From contig CAZEDX010000026.1 of the NCBI GenBank assembly GCA_964511015.1, positions 1-53,754 of the forward strand: a stretch of DNA of 53,754 bases, given 5' to 3'. The notes beneath the pieces are model-generated. The model saw only the letters and a program-made list of their open reading frames with translations. It was not told the origin of the DNA and made no database searches. Below are positions 16,586-25,689 of this stretch, piece after piece. Source of the DNA: FEN-1099 sp964511015. GTDB taxonomy: Bacteria; Lernaellota; Lernaellaia; Lernaellales; Lernaellaceae. The position numbers and the translations under genes were made by a program. The stretch's first letter is position 1. Each line of letters begins with the position of its first letter.

Positions 16586-17368
16586 ATGACTTCCACGCCG
16601 GTACTGACCAATCCACGGCAATTGCGTGACCTGGCGTTGCTCGTGGCGTTGCCCGCGTTCAACGAAGAGGATGCGCTGCCCAAGTTGTTGCCGGCGGTGT
16701 TTGCCGCGCTACCGGAGCGATCCGGGCTGCTGGTGGTTGATGACGGCAGCGCCGACCGCACCGCCGCTCTGGTGGAGGAACAACTGACCGCGCACCCGGT
16801 TGCGCTGTTACGACACGGCACCAATCGCGGGCTGGCGGCCGCCATGCGCAGCATAATGATCACCGCGCTCGACTTGCTGGCGGACGAGGGCCAGTTGGTC
16901 GTGATGGATGCCGACGGCTCGCACGCACCCGAACAAATTGCTGCGTTGCGCGAACGCGCCGCCGCCGGTTTCGACGTGGTGATCTGCAGCCGTTACGCCG
17001 CCCAGGCGGAAGTGCGGGGCGTGCCGGCATATCGTCGCTGGCTGACCGGTGTCTCAAAATGGATCTACCGTCTGTTCCTGGGGCCTCCGCCCGCCCTAGA
17101 TCTCTCCTGCGGCTATCGGCTATACCGAGCTCCGTTGCTGCGGCGCGCTGCTGCCGCTTTCGGGAACAATCTGATCGAGTCGGCCGGGTTCGGCGTGATG
17201 GTGGAAATCCTCACCAAGCTGTCGTGGCTCGGCGCACGCGTTGCCGAAGTACCCCTGCGCTTGCGCTACGATCTTAAAACCAGTCCGAGCCGCATGCACC
17301 TGTTCCACACCGCACGCGAATACCTAGGATTGCTGTGGCGGCTGCGAGTGGTCAGGAAGAACAGGTAA
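16586..17368 (+). CDS. Family 2 glycosyltransferase (dolichyl-phosphate mannose synthase-like)
   Basis: The 260-residue GT-A protein has the nucleotide-sugar signature LVALPAFNEEDALPKLLP, VVDDGSADRT and VMDADGSHAPE, then a CSRYA segment. Short C-terminal hydrophobic stretches could touch the membrane. Members move a sugar from a nucleotide donor onto polyprenyl phosphate. The next gene is a GT-C-like membrane protein whose ATG overlaps this stop by one base. That fits a two-step scheme in which this enzyme loads the lipid carrier and the neighbour uses it. The start at 16586 is preceded by GGAG; a longer frame to 16538 is less likely. Confidence 0.9.
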   Translation: MTSTPVLTNPRQLRDLALLVALPAFNEEDALPKLLPAVFAALPERSGLLVVDDGSADRTAALVEEQLTAHPVALLRHGTNRGLAAAMRSIMITALDLLADEGQLVVMDADGSHAPEQIAALRERAAAGFDVVICSRYAAQAEVRGVPAYRRWLTGVSKWIYRLFLGPPPALDLSCGYRLYRAPLLRRAAAAFGNNLIESAGFGVMVEILTKLSWLGARVAEVPLRLRYDLKTSPSRMHLFHTAREYLGLLWRLRVVRKNR

Positions 17369-18777
17369 TGGATCGAGCGGCTGCCAAATGGGTGATCGCC
17401 CTCGCCTTTGTCGCGGTCTATCTGGCGGCGCGACTGCCGTTCTTCAGCCACCCGATCATCGGGGAAGAAGGCTTGTTCGCCAACCTGTTCTACGTTCAGC
17501 CGCGCGTGCCGAATCTCTATCTACTGGCGCGCGTCGATTCCCGCGAATGGTACGAGCCGGTACAGCATCCGTCCCCGCCCTATGTGGCTTTGCGCACACT
17601 CGGCGCGATGGCATCGCGGTTGTTCCCGCCGGCGACCACCCCTGAACTTCTGCTGGTCGTGGTTGTGCGTTTTTGCTTTTCGCTGCTTCCCCTGGCGGCC
17701 TGGCTGAGCCTGCTGGCGTTGATACTGCGGCGAACCGCCTGGCGCGACGTCTGGCCAATGGTGTTGTTGGTGAGCGCGGCATCGTTGACGCCGTTGGCGG
17801 TCGGGTCGTCGATCATGCTCTACATGGACGGCAGCATTGGCGCCCTGCTGGTCGCGCTGCCGGCGCTGGCGGCACTGGCCACCCACCGGCGATTGATCGC
17901 CCCGCGCTGGGATGCGCCGCTGTTCGGCATCGCCGCGGCGTTGTTCGGGGTGGCGAAACCGGAATGGAGTGTTGCCTTTGCGACCGCGACCGGTGTGGTT
18001 TTGGTCTGGACGCTCGCGCGCCGCCCGTTGGAAAAGACGGCGGTGGCGTATTGGCTGGCCGGCCTGGGGGGCTGTATCGCCGGCAACGCGCTATCGTATT
18101 TGTTCGACCCGGTCAACTATCTGGCGCATTTCGGGGCGGTCGGCTCGTTCCGGGGCGATCCGCGTTTCGCCGCCATGTCCTTCGCCGAGGCGGGCACCTG
18201 GGCGCTAGTGCGCCAACGGCTGTCTCTGACCGCGGCGCCGCTTCTGTTGCTGGTGTTGGCCGGCGTGGCGGGTTGGCGCCAGCGCAGTCCGTTGGCGCTA
18301 TGGCTGTTCCTGTTCCCCGCCTTCCTGTTCGGCGGCTACCTGTCGTCGCTGTGGATCCGCCTGTTTGACTACCGCTACTTCGTGCCGGCGTTGATGGCGG
18401 GAGCTATCGCGGTCATGGCCCTGATGCCGGCGCCACTCGGCCGGCGCACCAAAGCAGCCGTGTTGATCATCGCCTTGCTGGGAGCGGCGCAATTCGTCAT
18501 GTTCGCCCACCAGGCGGTGGCGCATCGCCTGTCGGTCACCTTCGGCTACGGGTTGCCGGTGCGCGCATACTTTGCCGATACCGAACGGACGATCGCCGAA
18601 GCGAAACGAGAGCAATGCGTGCCGGTCTTGCCCGCTTGGGTCAAGTTCAAGTACCCGACCACCAATACGGACTTCGTCATTCCTAGCGTTAAACGGGAAG
18701 ACGCGCGTCGCATCGTGCAAAAAATGGGGAAACCTTTGTGTGGCGATTCTCCGCCGGCCGTGCCGGCGGGCAGTTAG
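17368..18777 (+). CDS. GT-C-type polytopic membrane glycosyltransferase
   Basis: The 469-residue product has about ten transmembrane helices. A first-loop acidic motif (HPIIGEEGLFA) lies after helix 1, as in PMT/ArnT-like enzymes where acidic residues bind the lipid-sugar donor, followed by WYEPVQHPSPPYV. The C-terminus is a short soluble tail. It is translationally coupled to the GT2 gene (TAATG overlap at 17368). The acceptor, protein or lipid A or glycan, is unknown. It converges on jag with 22 bases between stops. Confidence 0.78.
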   Translation: MDRAAAKWVIALAFVAVYLAARLPFFSHPIIGEEGLFANLFYVQPRVPNLYLLARVDSREWYEPVQHPSPPYVALRTLGAMASRLFPPATTPELLLVVVVRFCFSLLPLAAWLSLLALILRRTAWRDVWPMVLLVSAASLTPLAVGSSIMLYMDGSIGALLVALPALAALATHRRLIAPRWDAPLFGIAAALFGVAKPEWSVAFATATGVVLVWTLARRPLEKTAVAYWLAGLGGCIAGNALSYLFDPVNYLAHFGAVGSFRGDPRFAAMSFAEAGTWALVRQRLSLTAAPLLLLVLAGVAGWRQRSPLALWLFLFPAFLFGGYLSSLWIRLFDYRYFVPALMAGAIAVMALMPAPLGRRTKAAVLIIALLGAAQFVMFAHQAVAHRLSVTFGYGLPVRAYFADTERTIAEAKREQCVPVLPAWVKFKYPTTNTDFVIPSVKREDARRIVQKMGKPLCGDSPPAVPAGS

Positions 18778-18799
18778 GACACCCGACAGACCGCGTAGG

Positions 18800-19555
18800 C
18801 TATCGCTGGTAGCGTAGATCCTCCTGGCGGTGGGAGCCGCCGCGACCACGCCCGCGACCCCGGCCACGGCTTTCGCGTTTTTCACCGGCGCCTTCGAGCA
18901 GGATCTGAACGCGCTTCATTTCGCCTTCACCCTGGCTGCGTGTGGTCACGCCGGCAATGGATTTCACTGCGGAGTGGATCAGGCGGCGATCCGCTGCGCA
19001 TAGCAATTCGGTCATCTGCGGTCGGCCTTCGTCGCGCGCCCGCTCGGCCAGGCGACGCGCTTTGTCGGTCATCGCCTCGGCATGGCGCTGGCGGTAGTGT
19101 TCGGACTCGACTACCAGACGTTTGCCTTCCCAACCCTGCTTCTGCGCCATGCGCTCCAGAATGAACTGCAACGCCTCCAACGTGGCGCCCTTGCGCCCGA
19201 TGAAGATGCCGCTGCCGTCACCCACGATATCGAGCGTCAGGTGCTGGTCGTCTTCGGTCGCCAGAACCGTCGCCTCGGGTACGATCGCAGTGACAATCGT
19301 GCGCAGGACCGCCGGCGGATCGAACGTGCATTTGCGCGCGGGTGTCGGCAGGACAGTCGGGGCGATTTCGGCTTGTTTCGGCGTCGCCTTGATGCGCACG
19401 CGGCGGCCAAACAGACTGGCCAGCGTCCCCGGTTCGCTCAACACCTCGATGTCCAACTGATCGGCAGATAAGCCCAGGCCGGCCACGGCGGCGGCCGTCG
19501 CCTCTTCGATCGATTTGCCGACGAATTCGTTCTGACGTGTTTCGAATTCAGCCAT
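18800..19555 (-). CDS. jag: Jag/KhpB RNA-binding protein (Jag-N, KH, R3H)
   Basis: 251 residues in the standard order. The Jag-N domain (FVGKSIEEATAAAVAGLGL) is at about 10-60. The KH domain (GIFIGRKGATLEALQFIL) is near 115-150. The R3H domain (AERARDEGRPQMTELLCAADRRLIHSAV) is near 165-210. The C-terminus is an Arg/Gly-rich tail (RGRGRGRGRGG) that is longer than usual and likely adds nonspecific RNA binding. It is the last gene of the rpmH-rnpA-yidD-yidC-jag operon, starting 6 bases after yidC. The usual next gene, mnmE, is absent; the following DNA carries a convergent glycosyltransferase. Confidence 0.93.
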   Translation of the reverse strand: MAEFETRQNEFVGKSIEEATAAAVAGLGLSADQLDIEVLSEPGTLASLFGRRVRIKATPKQAEIAPTVLPTPARKCTFDPPAVLRTIVTAIVPEATVLATEDDQHLTLDIVGDGSGIFIGRKGATLEALQFILERMAQKQGWEGKRLVVESEHYRQRHAEAMTDKARRLAERARDEGRPQMTELLCAADRRLIHSAVKSIAGVTTRSQGEGEMKRVQILLEGAGEKRESRGRGRGRGRGGSHRQEDLRYQR

Positions 19556-19561
19556 CGTCTT

Positions 19562-21406
19562 CTACCCCTTGGCCACTGCCGGTTTCGGCGCCGTCGGGCC
19601 GGACAGGTAACGGTTGGTGAGGACTTGCTGCAGAACAGACAGGATATTGTTCGCCAGCCAGTACAACACCAGACCGGACGGGAAGCTCAAGAACATGAAA
19701 GTGAACAGGACCGGCATCATCATCATGATCTTCTGCTGGGCCGGATCACCGGCGGTGGGCGTCATCTTCTGCGAAATGATCATCGAAACGCCCATCAAGA
19801 TCGGTGTGATGTAGTACGGATCCTGCGCAGACAGATCCTGCAACCACCAGACAAACGGCGTCTGACGTAACTGGATCGAATAGCCGAGAGCGCGGTAGAA
19901 CGCGATGAAGATCGGCAACTGGATCAACAACGGCAGACAGCCGCCGGCGGGATTCACGTTGTACCGGCGATAAAGGCCCATCAGTTCCTGATTCAGTTTC
20001 TCTTTGTTGTCTTTGTATTGCTCGCGCAGCTTGGCGATTTCGGGCTGCAGCATCTGCATCGCTTTCATCGACTTGAAGCTCTTGTGCTGGAGCGGGAAGA
20101 GCAAGATCTTGATGATCAGGGTCAGAATGAGAATCGCCACGCCGTAGTTGCCGGTCGCCTTGGCCAGCCAGATCAGCGCCATCTCCAGTCCTCGCGCGAT
20201 ACGGTCGAACCAGCCGTAGTCGATGGACTTGTCGAAATGGTACTTCGCCCCATTGTCGCCGGCCTGAATGAAGTCGCGGAATTTCGGGCCGAGATAGACC
20301 TTGAACACCACTTCACGCGCCTGACCCGGCGCCAGATCGGTCTTGCCGGCCAGCAAGCGCGCTTCCATGACGTTCTTGTTGTCGGTAACCAACGTCAGTT
20401 TCGCGCGGGCGTTGGCGACCGGAATCGTTTCCTGATCCGGCGCAACGAGCTGGGCAAAGTAGTTGTCGGCGAAGCCGGTCCAGAAGGTCGGCCCGTCGGG
20501 CACGTCTTCCGGTTTGATTTTGGCGATGTGCTGCAGCTCGAGACTGTTGTCGATGTAGCTGTTCTGCATCATCTGGTTGTAGTCGCGATAGAAGAACGAC
20601 GAGGTGTCCGGCACGACCTGCTCGTACACGGCGCAGAACGGGTTGACCGTGGCTGCTTGTGCACCGTCGTTACGGACATTCATCACCACGTCCACGTTGT
20701 ACGGCAGATCGGTCGGATTCTGCCCTCTGGTACGAAAACGCAGTGTCTTGGTCACGGTCACGCCGCCAGCACTGTGCCGGAAGGTGACGTGATCGGCTGC
20801 ATATTCCGTCATTTCCCACGCGCCTGCGCCGTCGAGGCCGGCAAACGAATCGAGGGCGCACACAAGTTGCTGCTGATCGCGGAACACAATCGGTGTCTTC
20901 AAGCGGTCGGCTTTGATCGGATCGATCTCGCGCTGATAAGGAACGAGATCTACCTTGGTGCGTTCGGCCGACGGCTTGTTCTTGTCACGCGTCGTGAAGT
21001 TGTAGTCCTTGAGACTCCAACGGCGAATCGACCCGCCCTGGTCGTTGGTCACCACCGCCCACAGACGTGGATTGGCAATGGTACCTTCGAACGGCGCGAT
21101 TGCCACGGGCGCGGGGGGCGGCACGAGCGCGGCGTCTCCCGGTTCCGTCCCGGCCGGAGGGGTGGCCGCAGTGGTATCCGGCGCCGGGGTAGCCCCGGCC
21201 GTCGGCGTGGCCACGGCGGCGGGCGTTGCCGCTCCCGGAGTCGGTGAAACCACAGGCGAAGCAGCCGGAGTTGTGCCAGCGACCGGCGTCTGGCCGGTCG
21301 GGCTACCGTCAACTGGTTTGGGCGGTGGTGCGGGGGGGAAGATGAACTGCCAGGCGAAGAGCACGGCGATCATCAGGACCATCGCGATGATGAAATTGCG
21401 GTCCAT
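19562..21406 (-). CDS. yidC: Membrane protein insertase YidC
   Basis: YidC inserts membrane proteins alone or with SecYEG. The 614-residue product has the Gram-negative layout. An N-terminal helix (MDRNFIIAMVLMIAVLFAWQFIF) is followed by a Pro/Ala/Thr-rich linker (about 30-120), the large periplasmic P1 domain (about 120-370), and the conserved 60-kDa IMP core with five helices (LLFPLQHKSFKSMKAM, NPAGGCLPLLIQLPIF, FPSGLVLYW). The linker is unusually long. The start at 21406 follows an AAGGA site; a longer frame to 21655 reads through yidD. The yidD stop lies 2 bases upstream. Confidence 0.97.
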   Translation of the reverse strand: MDRNFIIAMVLMIAVLFAWQFIFPPAPPPKPVDGSPTGQTPVAGTTPAASPVVSPTPGAATPAAVATPTAGATPAPDTTAATPPAGTEPGDAALVPPPAPVAIAPFEGTIANPRLWAVVTNDQGGSIRRWSLKDYNFTTRDKNKPSAERTKVDLVPYQREIDPIKADRLKTPIVFRDQQQLVCALDSFAGLDGAGAWEMTEYAADHVTFRHSAGGVTVTKTLRFRTRGQNPTDLPYNVDVVMNVRNDGAQAATVNPFCAVYEQVVPDTSSFFYRDYNQMMQNSYIDNSLELQHIAKIKPEDVPDGPTFWTGFADNYFAQLVAPDQETIPVANARAKLTLVTDNKNVMEARLLAGKTDLAPGQAREVVFKVYLGPKFRDFIQAGDNGAKYHFDKSIDYGWFDRIARGLEMALIWLAKATGNYGVAILILTLIIKILLFPLQHKSFKSMKAMQMLQPEIAKLREQYKDNKEKLNQELMGLYRRYNVNPAGGCLPLLIQLPIFIAFYRALGYSIQLRQTPFVWWLQDLSAQDPYYITPILMGVSMIISQKMTPTAGDPAQQKIMMMMPVLFTFMFLSFPSGLVLYWLANNILSVLQQVLTNRYLSGPTAPKPAVAKG

Positions 21407-21408
21407 GG

Positions 21409-21669
21409 CTAGCGATCCTTTTTTGCCGGCGGCACCGGGTCGTACCCACCGCGGCAGAACGGGTTGCAGCGCAACAGACGCCACGTGGCCAGCGCCAGCG
21501 CCCGCGGTAATGGATGTGTCCGCAGAGCATCCAGCGCATAGGCCGAACAAGTCGGCTCGAAACGGCAGTTCCGACCCAGATACGGGCTGAGCGCCACCTG
21601 ATAGCCGCGCACCAGTTTCATCAACAGGCGAGCCATCAGGCCAGGGCGACACCACATATCGTCCGCCAT
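21409..21669 (-). CDS. yidD: Membrane protein insertion efficiency factor YidD
   Basis: A small basic amphipathic protein with the YidD core GYQVALSPYLGRNCRFEPTCS, then YALDALRTHP and RCNPFCRGGYDPVP, including the conserved Cys residues. It helps YidC-dependent insertion at the inner membrane. Two starts are possible: ATG at 21669 (86 residues, just downstream of the rnpA stop) or ATG at 21636 (75 residues, nearer the usual family length). Neither has a strong ribosome site, which suits translational coupling to rnpA. Confidence 0.93.
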   Translation of the reverse strand: MADDMWCRPGLMARLLMKLVRGYQVALSPYLGRNCRFEPTCSAYALDALRTHPLPRALALATWRLLRCNPFCRGGYDPVPPAKKDR

Positions 21670-21676
21670 GGCCGGC

Positions 21677-21985
21677 CTACCGTTTCTGGTTCTGGAAGAA
21701 GATACGAAAATCTGCCTCCAGATCGGCCAGCCGACGAACGTGGTGCTCGGGTTGCACAATCACCACGACATCCCGGTTGCCAAAACGGTCGCGATGAAGA
21801 CGAAAGTATTCCCGCAGCAGGCGTTTTATGCGATTGCGGCTGACCGCCTTGCCAACCTTGCGGCTGACGGTGATGCCCAGTCGCGGGCGTTCGCCGGCGG
21901 ACCTCGCGCTGATGATCACCAGATTGGCCGTGCGGCAACGCTGGCCCGCGCGCATGACCCGCGCGTACTCGCGCCGCTGGCGAAT
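21677..21985 (-). CDS. rnpA: Ribonuclease P protein component (unusual start)
   Basis: RnpA supports the catalytic RNA of RNase P in tRNA 5' processing. The RNR signature is clear: ERPRLGITVSRKVGKAVSRN followed by RIKRLLRE. The first ATG is at 21955, but RnpA-like sequence (RIRQRREYARVMRAGQR) continues upstream of it. There is no ATG, GTG or TTG between that point and an in-frame TAG, which is the stop of rpmH at 22031. The most plausible start is an ATT at 21985 preceded by AGGCAGGA; starting at 21955 would remove the first helix. Length is 102 residues from ATT or 92 from ATG. Confidence 0.85.
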   Translation of the reverse strand: MRQRREYARVMRAGQRCRTANLVIISARSAGERPRLGITVSRKVGKAVSRNRIKRLLREYFRLHRDRFGNRDVVVIVQPEHHVRRLADLEADFRIFFQNQKR

Positions 21986-22030
21986 GCGATCCTGCCTGGT
22001 AAACGTCTGGCGCGTGGCCGACCGGTCCCG

Positions 22031-22180
22031 CTACTTGCTCGGCACCTGGACGGTCAGACGCTTGCGGCCTTTGGCGCGACGGCGCTTGAGGACTTCGCGA
22101 CCCGCCAAGGTCGACATGCGGTGCCGAAAACCGTGCTTCCGCACCCGCTTGATGTTGCTCGGTTGATACGTCCGCTTCAT
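22031..22180 (-). CDS. rpmH: 50S ribosomal protein bL34
   Basis: The 49-residue product begins MKRTYQPSNIKRVRKHGFRH and continues MSTLAGREVLKRRRAKGRKRL, the textbook bL34 sequence, of the large ribosomal subunit. The start at 22180 follows a GGAGACC site. It leads the operon rpmH-rnpA-yidD-yidC-jag. Confidence 0.98.
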   Translation of the reverse strand: MKRTYQPSNIKRVRKHGFRHRMSTLAGREVLKRRRAKGRKRLTVQVPSK

Positions 22181-22259
22181 GGGTCTCCTCGCTCGTGTCC
22201 GTAAACCTATCTCGTCGGGCCCGGGACTTTCGGGGCCGAAAACGCTTTTGGAACGGTGG

Positions 22260-22288
22260 AAATTAGGCGATTGGACGGCCGGTGTCAA
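22260..22288 (-). promoter_or_regulatory. Candidate sigma-70 promoter of the rpmH operon
   Basis: On the minus strand a perfect -35 TTGACA (22288-22283) is separated by 17 bp from TAATTT (22265-22260), a partial -10. The predicted leader to the rpmH ATG is about 70 bases. Confidence 0.5.
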
Positions 22289-22395
22289 GACGGGGGCACC
22301 TAGCCATCGCGAATCGGTGATCTCCGTCCGCCACAGTCAGACATACACTGACGCAAAAGGGGCGGAAAATAGTGTTGTTTGTTCCGCTTCTAGCG

Positions 22396-22424
22396 TTGCT
22401 TTGGCGGGTGGTTGGGAATATAAT
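22396..22424 (+). promoter_or_regulatory. Sigma-70-like promoter of the 1012-residue lipoprotein gene
   Basis: TTGCTT (22396-22401), a 17-bp spacer and a perfect TATAAT (22419-22424). The expected transcript start is about 45 bases upstream of the ATG at 22475, which has an AGAAGGAG ribosome site. No DnaA-box-like repeats were found in 22181-22474, although rpmH often lies near the replication origin. Confidence 0.6.
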
Positions 22425-22474
22425 TCTGGGTGGAGAGGACTGTCCGGTTCTTATGGGGGCAGAAGGAGCGTCAT

Positions 22475-25400
22475 ATGTCTCGCACATCCACACTGGTGGC
22501 CATACTCTTGCTCACTCTTATGATGCTGTTCTCCGCATGTGCCAACGAAGGTGACAATGCCGCGCGGGGAGACGACGACTCCAACAACATCCCGAATCTC
22601 GACGACGACAGCGGCGGCGATGACGACGACGATGACGACGACGACGATTCAGGTGACGGCCGGGTGCACATCATCGCTCCTGAGAACGGGGCGACGATTC
22701 TGGGCTATCAGGTCAGCGTTGAGGTACTGTTCGACGACGTTCCCGATCAGTTCCAGCTTACGCTAGATGGTGTCGACGTGACCTACATGCTCAACTACTT
22801 CAGCGAAGAGCGGACCGCCTGGGCCGACATCCCCGATGTACCGGAAGGCAACCACCAACTCATCCTGCGCGGCTGGTATGGCGATGACGAAGACTCCGAC
22901 CAGGTTGACTTCGCCACGACGCTCCACGGCGGAATGCGTATTGAGTTGGCGCTGTCGGACTACATGCTGCCTCCCGGTGGGACAACGACCGCCAGCTGGG
23001 TTGTCTACGATGAGAACAATCAGGACATCACCGATCAGGTAACGGTCAATCTGATGGTCGAACCCACCGACGGTGTGACCCTGAACGGCAATAACATCAC
23101 CTTTAACAAGGTCGGCGCTTACACCGTGACCGCGTTCGGAGAGTACAACGGCCAAAACCTCTCCGACGCGACCCAGGTCGTGGTTTATGACGCCGGCGAC
23201 ATCGACCACGTGGTCATCGACTGCTCGCCGACCACCATCACGGCCGGCGAATCGGTCCAATGCACCGCCGTCATCTACGACAACGAAGACAACGAGGTCG
23301 CGGGCACGGTCTACTACTCGGTGGATCCGCCGGAGGGCGCCACAATCAATGGCGGCACCATCACCCTGACTCATGCCCCGAAATCGACGATCACGGGCAC
23401 CGTGGCCGGCACGGACATCTCCGATAGCCAGCAAATCAACGTGAATGTCGGCCCGGCGTACGATGTGACCTTGTCGCTCGACCCGACCACCATCAAGGTC
23501 GGCGAAACGACCACAGCCACCGCCAATATCGTTGACAAATACGGCAACACCGTACCGGGCGAGGTTGACCTCGAGGTTTCGCCGGACGACGGTGTGGTCA
23601 TTGACGGCATGGAAATCACCGTCAACAAGGCCGGCAGCTTTACCGTGACCGCGTGGGACGCGGCGCACACGATGCAGGCCCAGGCGGTGTTGCTGGTGAC
23701 CGAGTCGTCACCCCCGCACATCGAGATCACCTTCCCCGAACGCGGCGCTTTCTTGCAGACAGCGTCGATCAACCTCCAGGGACGGGTGTGGGACGACTAC
23801 GGCGCCATCGAGGAACTGACCGTCAACGGCACCGAGGTTTACTTCAATCCGGAAACCGGTGTCTTCAGCACGACGGTGACCTTGCTCCAAGGCTTGAACG
23901 TCATCCTGCTGGAAGCCACCGATGACAGCGGCAATACCGCGGATGCCAACACCTCTGTCCTTTACGCCGGCAGCTATCTGCCCAACGGCGACATGGTCGA
24001 TGACGCCATCGGTGCGCGCATCACGCCGACCGGCTTCGATTCGATCGAGGGAGTAGCGGAAGACCTCATCGAGTCCTACCGCTCGGAAATCATGGGCATG
24101 ATTCCCAACCCGCTCTTCGAAGAGAGCATTGACCTGCTCATCGTTGAGGTAACCGCATCCGCGACGGCGAATTCGATTGACTACGAGCCGATCCAAGTGG
24201 AACTGACCCCCCAAGGCGGCGGGTTGCACCTCTCGGCGTCGACCACCAGCCTGGAAGTGCTTGGTACCGTGAGTGTGGACATCTCCGACGACGATCAGGG
24301 CAAAGCCAGCTACGATTTCTCCGTGACCGCCACCTCGGTCTCGATCGACGGCGACCTCATCGTCAGCGCCAGCGGCGGCGCGCTGCAAGTCCAACTGATC
24401 AACGTCGCGGTGAGCATCAACGGGTTGAACGTCGAAGTCGACGATCCGGGTTGGCTCACTGAAGTGTTGAACTGGATCATCAGCCTGTTCACCGGCATCG
24501 TGCAGGACGAACTCGAATCGGTGTTGACCGACATGATCAACAACACGGTGCCGCCGCTGTTGGAGGAATTGTTCAACGGTTTGACGTTGGCGTTCGACTT
24601 CGACATTCTCGACTTCGCCTACCACTTCCTCGCCGAATTCAGCGACGTTGATTTCGACGTGGACGGCGGCGAGATCTGGTTGAGCGCCTATGCCACCTAC
24701 GGCGACGGCTCTTGGGCCGTCGGCGAGAACACGCCCGACTTGCCGGGTTCGCTGTTCACACCCGATACCCGACCGGTCCTGGGCCAGTACATTCCGGACA
24801 CCTCGACCCCCTATGGGTTCGCGGCCATTTTGAGTGATGACATCATCAACCAGATCCTGCACGTGGCCCACCGGTCCGGCCTGTTGAGCTTGAACCTCGA
24901 CCAGGAAACGCTGGAAGAACTCGGCATCGATGACTTCCAGCTCACCACCACGTGGCTGGTGTTGTTCATGCCCGGCATCGTAGGCGAATACGGCCTGAAC
25001 AAGAATGTCGAGGTCCGCCTGCGGCCGAAACTGCCGCCGGTGATGATCATGAATCCGGCCGAAAAGGCGCTCGACACCGAGATTCAGATGGGTGATTTCG
25101 TCCTCGAATGGTGGTGCGAGAAGCAAACCGGCGTTTGGGAGAAGTTCATGGACGTTGCGTTGGCGCTGTTCGTGCCAACCGCCATCTCGGTGGACGACAC
25201 CACCCAGACCATCAGCCTGGCCTTCGGTGACATCGAGATGTATGCCGACCTTTTCAACGCGCCGGTGTTCGAAATCAACGACTCCTTCGTCGAAGACCTG
25301 CTGCCGAACCTCGTGCAGTTGTTGGTGCCGGCGCTGCTCAACGGCTTGCTCGAATCCATCCCGATTCCGAGCTTTGAGGGCTTCACGCTGCAGGTGAACG

Positions 25401-25513
25401 CCTTCCTGCCGGTCGGCGCGGCGGAGGACTTCGCCGGGTTATTCGGCGACTTGATCAAGGTTTCCGTCGACTCGACGGTCGATCTGCCGGTGTTGAACGC
25501 CGACCTGAACTGA
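22475..25513 (+). CDS. Asp-rich-spacer lipoprotein with Ig-like repeats and a TULIP/BPI-like C-terminal region
   Basis: 1012 residues. The signal peptide ends LFSAC (Cys22) and is followed by an Asp-rich spacer (to about residue 62). Next come several Ig-like beta domains with the repeated pattern of an unfolding Asp-Pro-Thr start and a GSFTVTA / GAYTVTA end (about 150-420), and a further beta module near 425-500. The last half alternates amphipathic strands with long hydrophobic helices (WLTEVLNWIISLFTGIVQDE and LPNLVQLLVPALLNGLLESI). This resembles the lipid-binding TULIP/BPI fold and looks like two pseudo-repeats. Lipid binding is inference. It has its own promoter and terminator and is likely monocistronic. 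Confidence 0.82.
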   Translation: MSRTSTLVAILLLTLMMLFSACANEGDNAARGDDDSNNIPNLDDDSGGDDDDDDDDDDSGDGRVHIIAPENGATILGYQVSVEVLFDDVPDQFQLTLDGVDVTYMLNYFSEERTAWADIPDVPEGNHQLILRGWYGDDEDSDQVDFATTLHGGMRIELALSDYMLPPGGTTTASWVVYDENNQDITDQVTVNLMVEPTDGVTLNGNNITFNKVGAYTVTAFGEYNGQNLSDATQVVVYDAGDIDHVVIDCSPTTITAGESVQCTAVIYDNEDNEVAGTVYYSVDPPEGATINGGTITLTHAPKSTITGTVAGTDISDSQQINVNVGPAYDVTLSLDPTTIKVGETTTATANIVDKYGNTVPGEVDLEVSPDDGVVIDGMEITVNKAGSFTVTAWDAAHTMQAQAVLLVTESSPPHIEITFPERGAFLQTASINLQGRVWDDYGAIEELTVNGTEVYFNPETGVFSTTVTLLQGLNVILLEATDDSGNTADANTSVLYAGSYLPNGDMVDDAIGARITPTGFDSIEGVAEDLIESYRSEIMGMIPNPLFEESIDLLIVEVTASATANSIDYEPIQVELTPQGGGLHLSASTTSLEVLGTVSVDISDDDQGKASYDFSVTATSVSIDGDLIVSASGGALQVQLINVAVSINGLNVEVDDPGWLTEVLNWIISLFTGIVQDELESVLTDMINNTVPPLLEELFNGLTLAFDFDILDFAYHFLAEFSDVDFDVDGGEIWLSAYATYGDGSWAVGENTPDLPGSLFTPDTRPVLGQYIPDTSTPYGFAAILSDDIINQILHVAHRSGLLSLNLDQETLEELGIDDFQLTTTWLVLFMPGIVGEYGLNKNVEVRLRPKLPPVMIMNPAEKALDTEIQMGDFVLEWWCEKQTGVWEKFMDVALALFVPTAISVDDTTQTISLAFGDIEMYADLFNAPVFEINDSFVEDLLPNLVQLLVPALLNGLLESIPIPSFEGFTLQVNAFLPVGAAEDFAGLFGDLIKVSVDSTVDLPVLNADLN

Positions 25514-25533
25514 GTCGGTCAAAAAGAGAGAGG

Positions 25534-25564
25534 CGGGGGCTCAATGAGCCCCCGTTCATATTGT
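25534..25564 (+). terminator. Hairpin terminator after the 1012-residue lipoprotein gene
   Basis: Perfect 9-bp stem CGGGGGCTC / GAGCCCCCG (25534-25542 and 25546-25554) with an AAT loop, followed by a T-containing but interrupted tail (TTCATATTGT). Confidence 0.7.
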
Positions 25565-25689
25565 AATGGGAGGTTTTGACTTTCCCGGAAACCGGGGGCA
25601 GAATCTCCCGCGATTTGAGGACCGGAAGGGGACCCGGCCCAACCGAAAACCACGCGGGCTCGTCGCACGGAGCGACGAAGGAATCAACC

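Noticed and set aside
22181..22474. Possible oriC next to rpmH
   Set aside because: No cluster of TTATNCACA-type DnaA boxes and no dnaA gene; the region is explained by two promoters.
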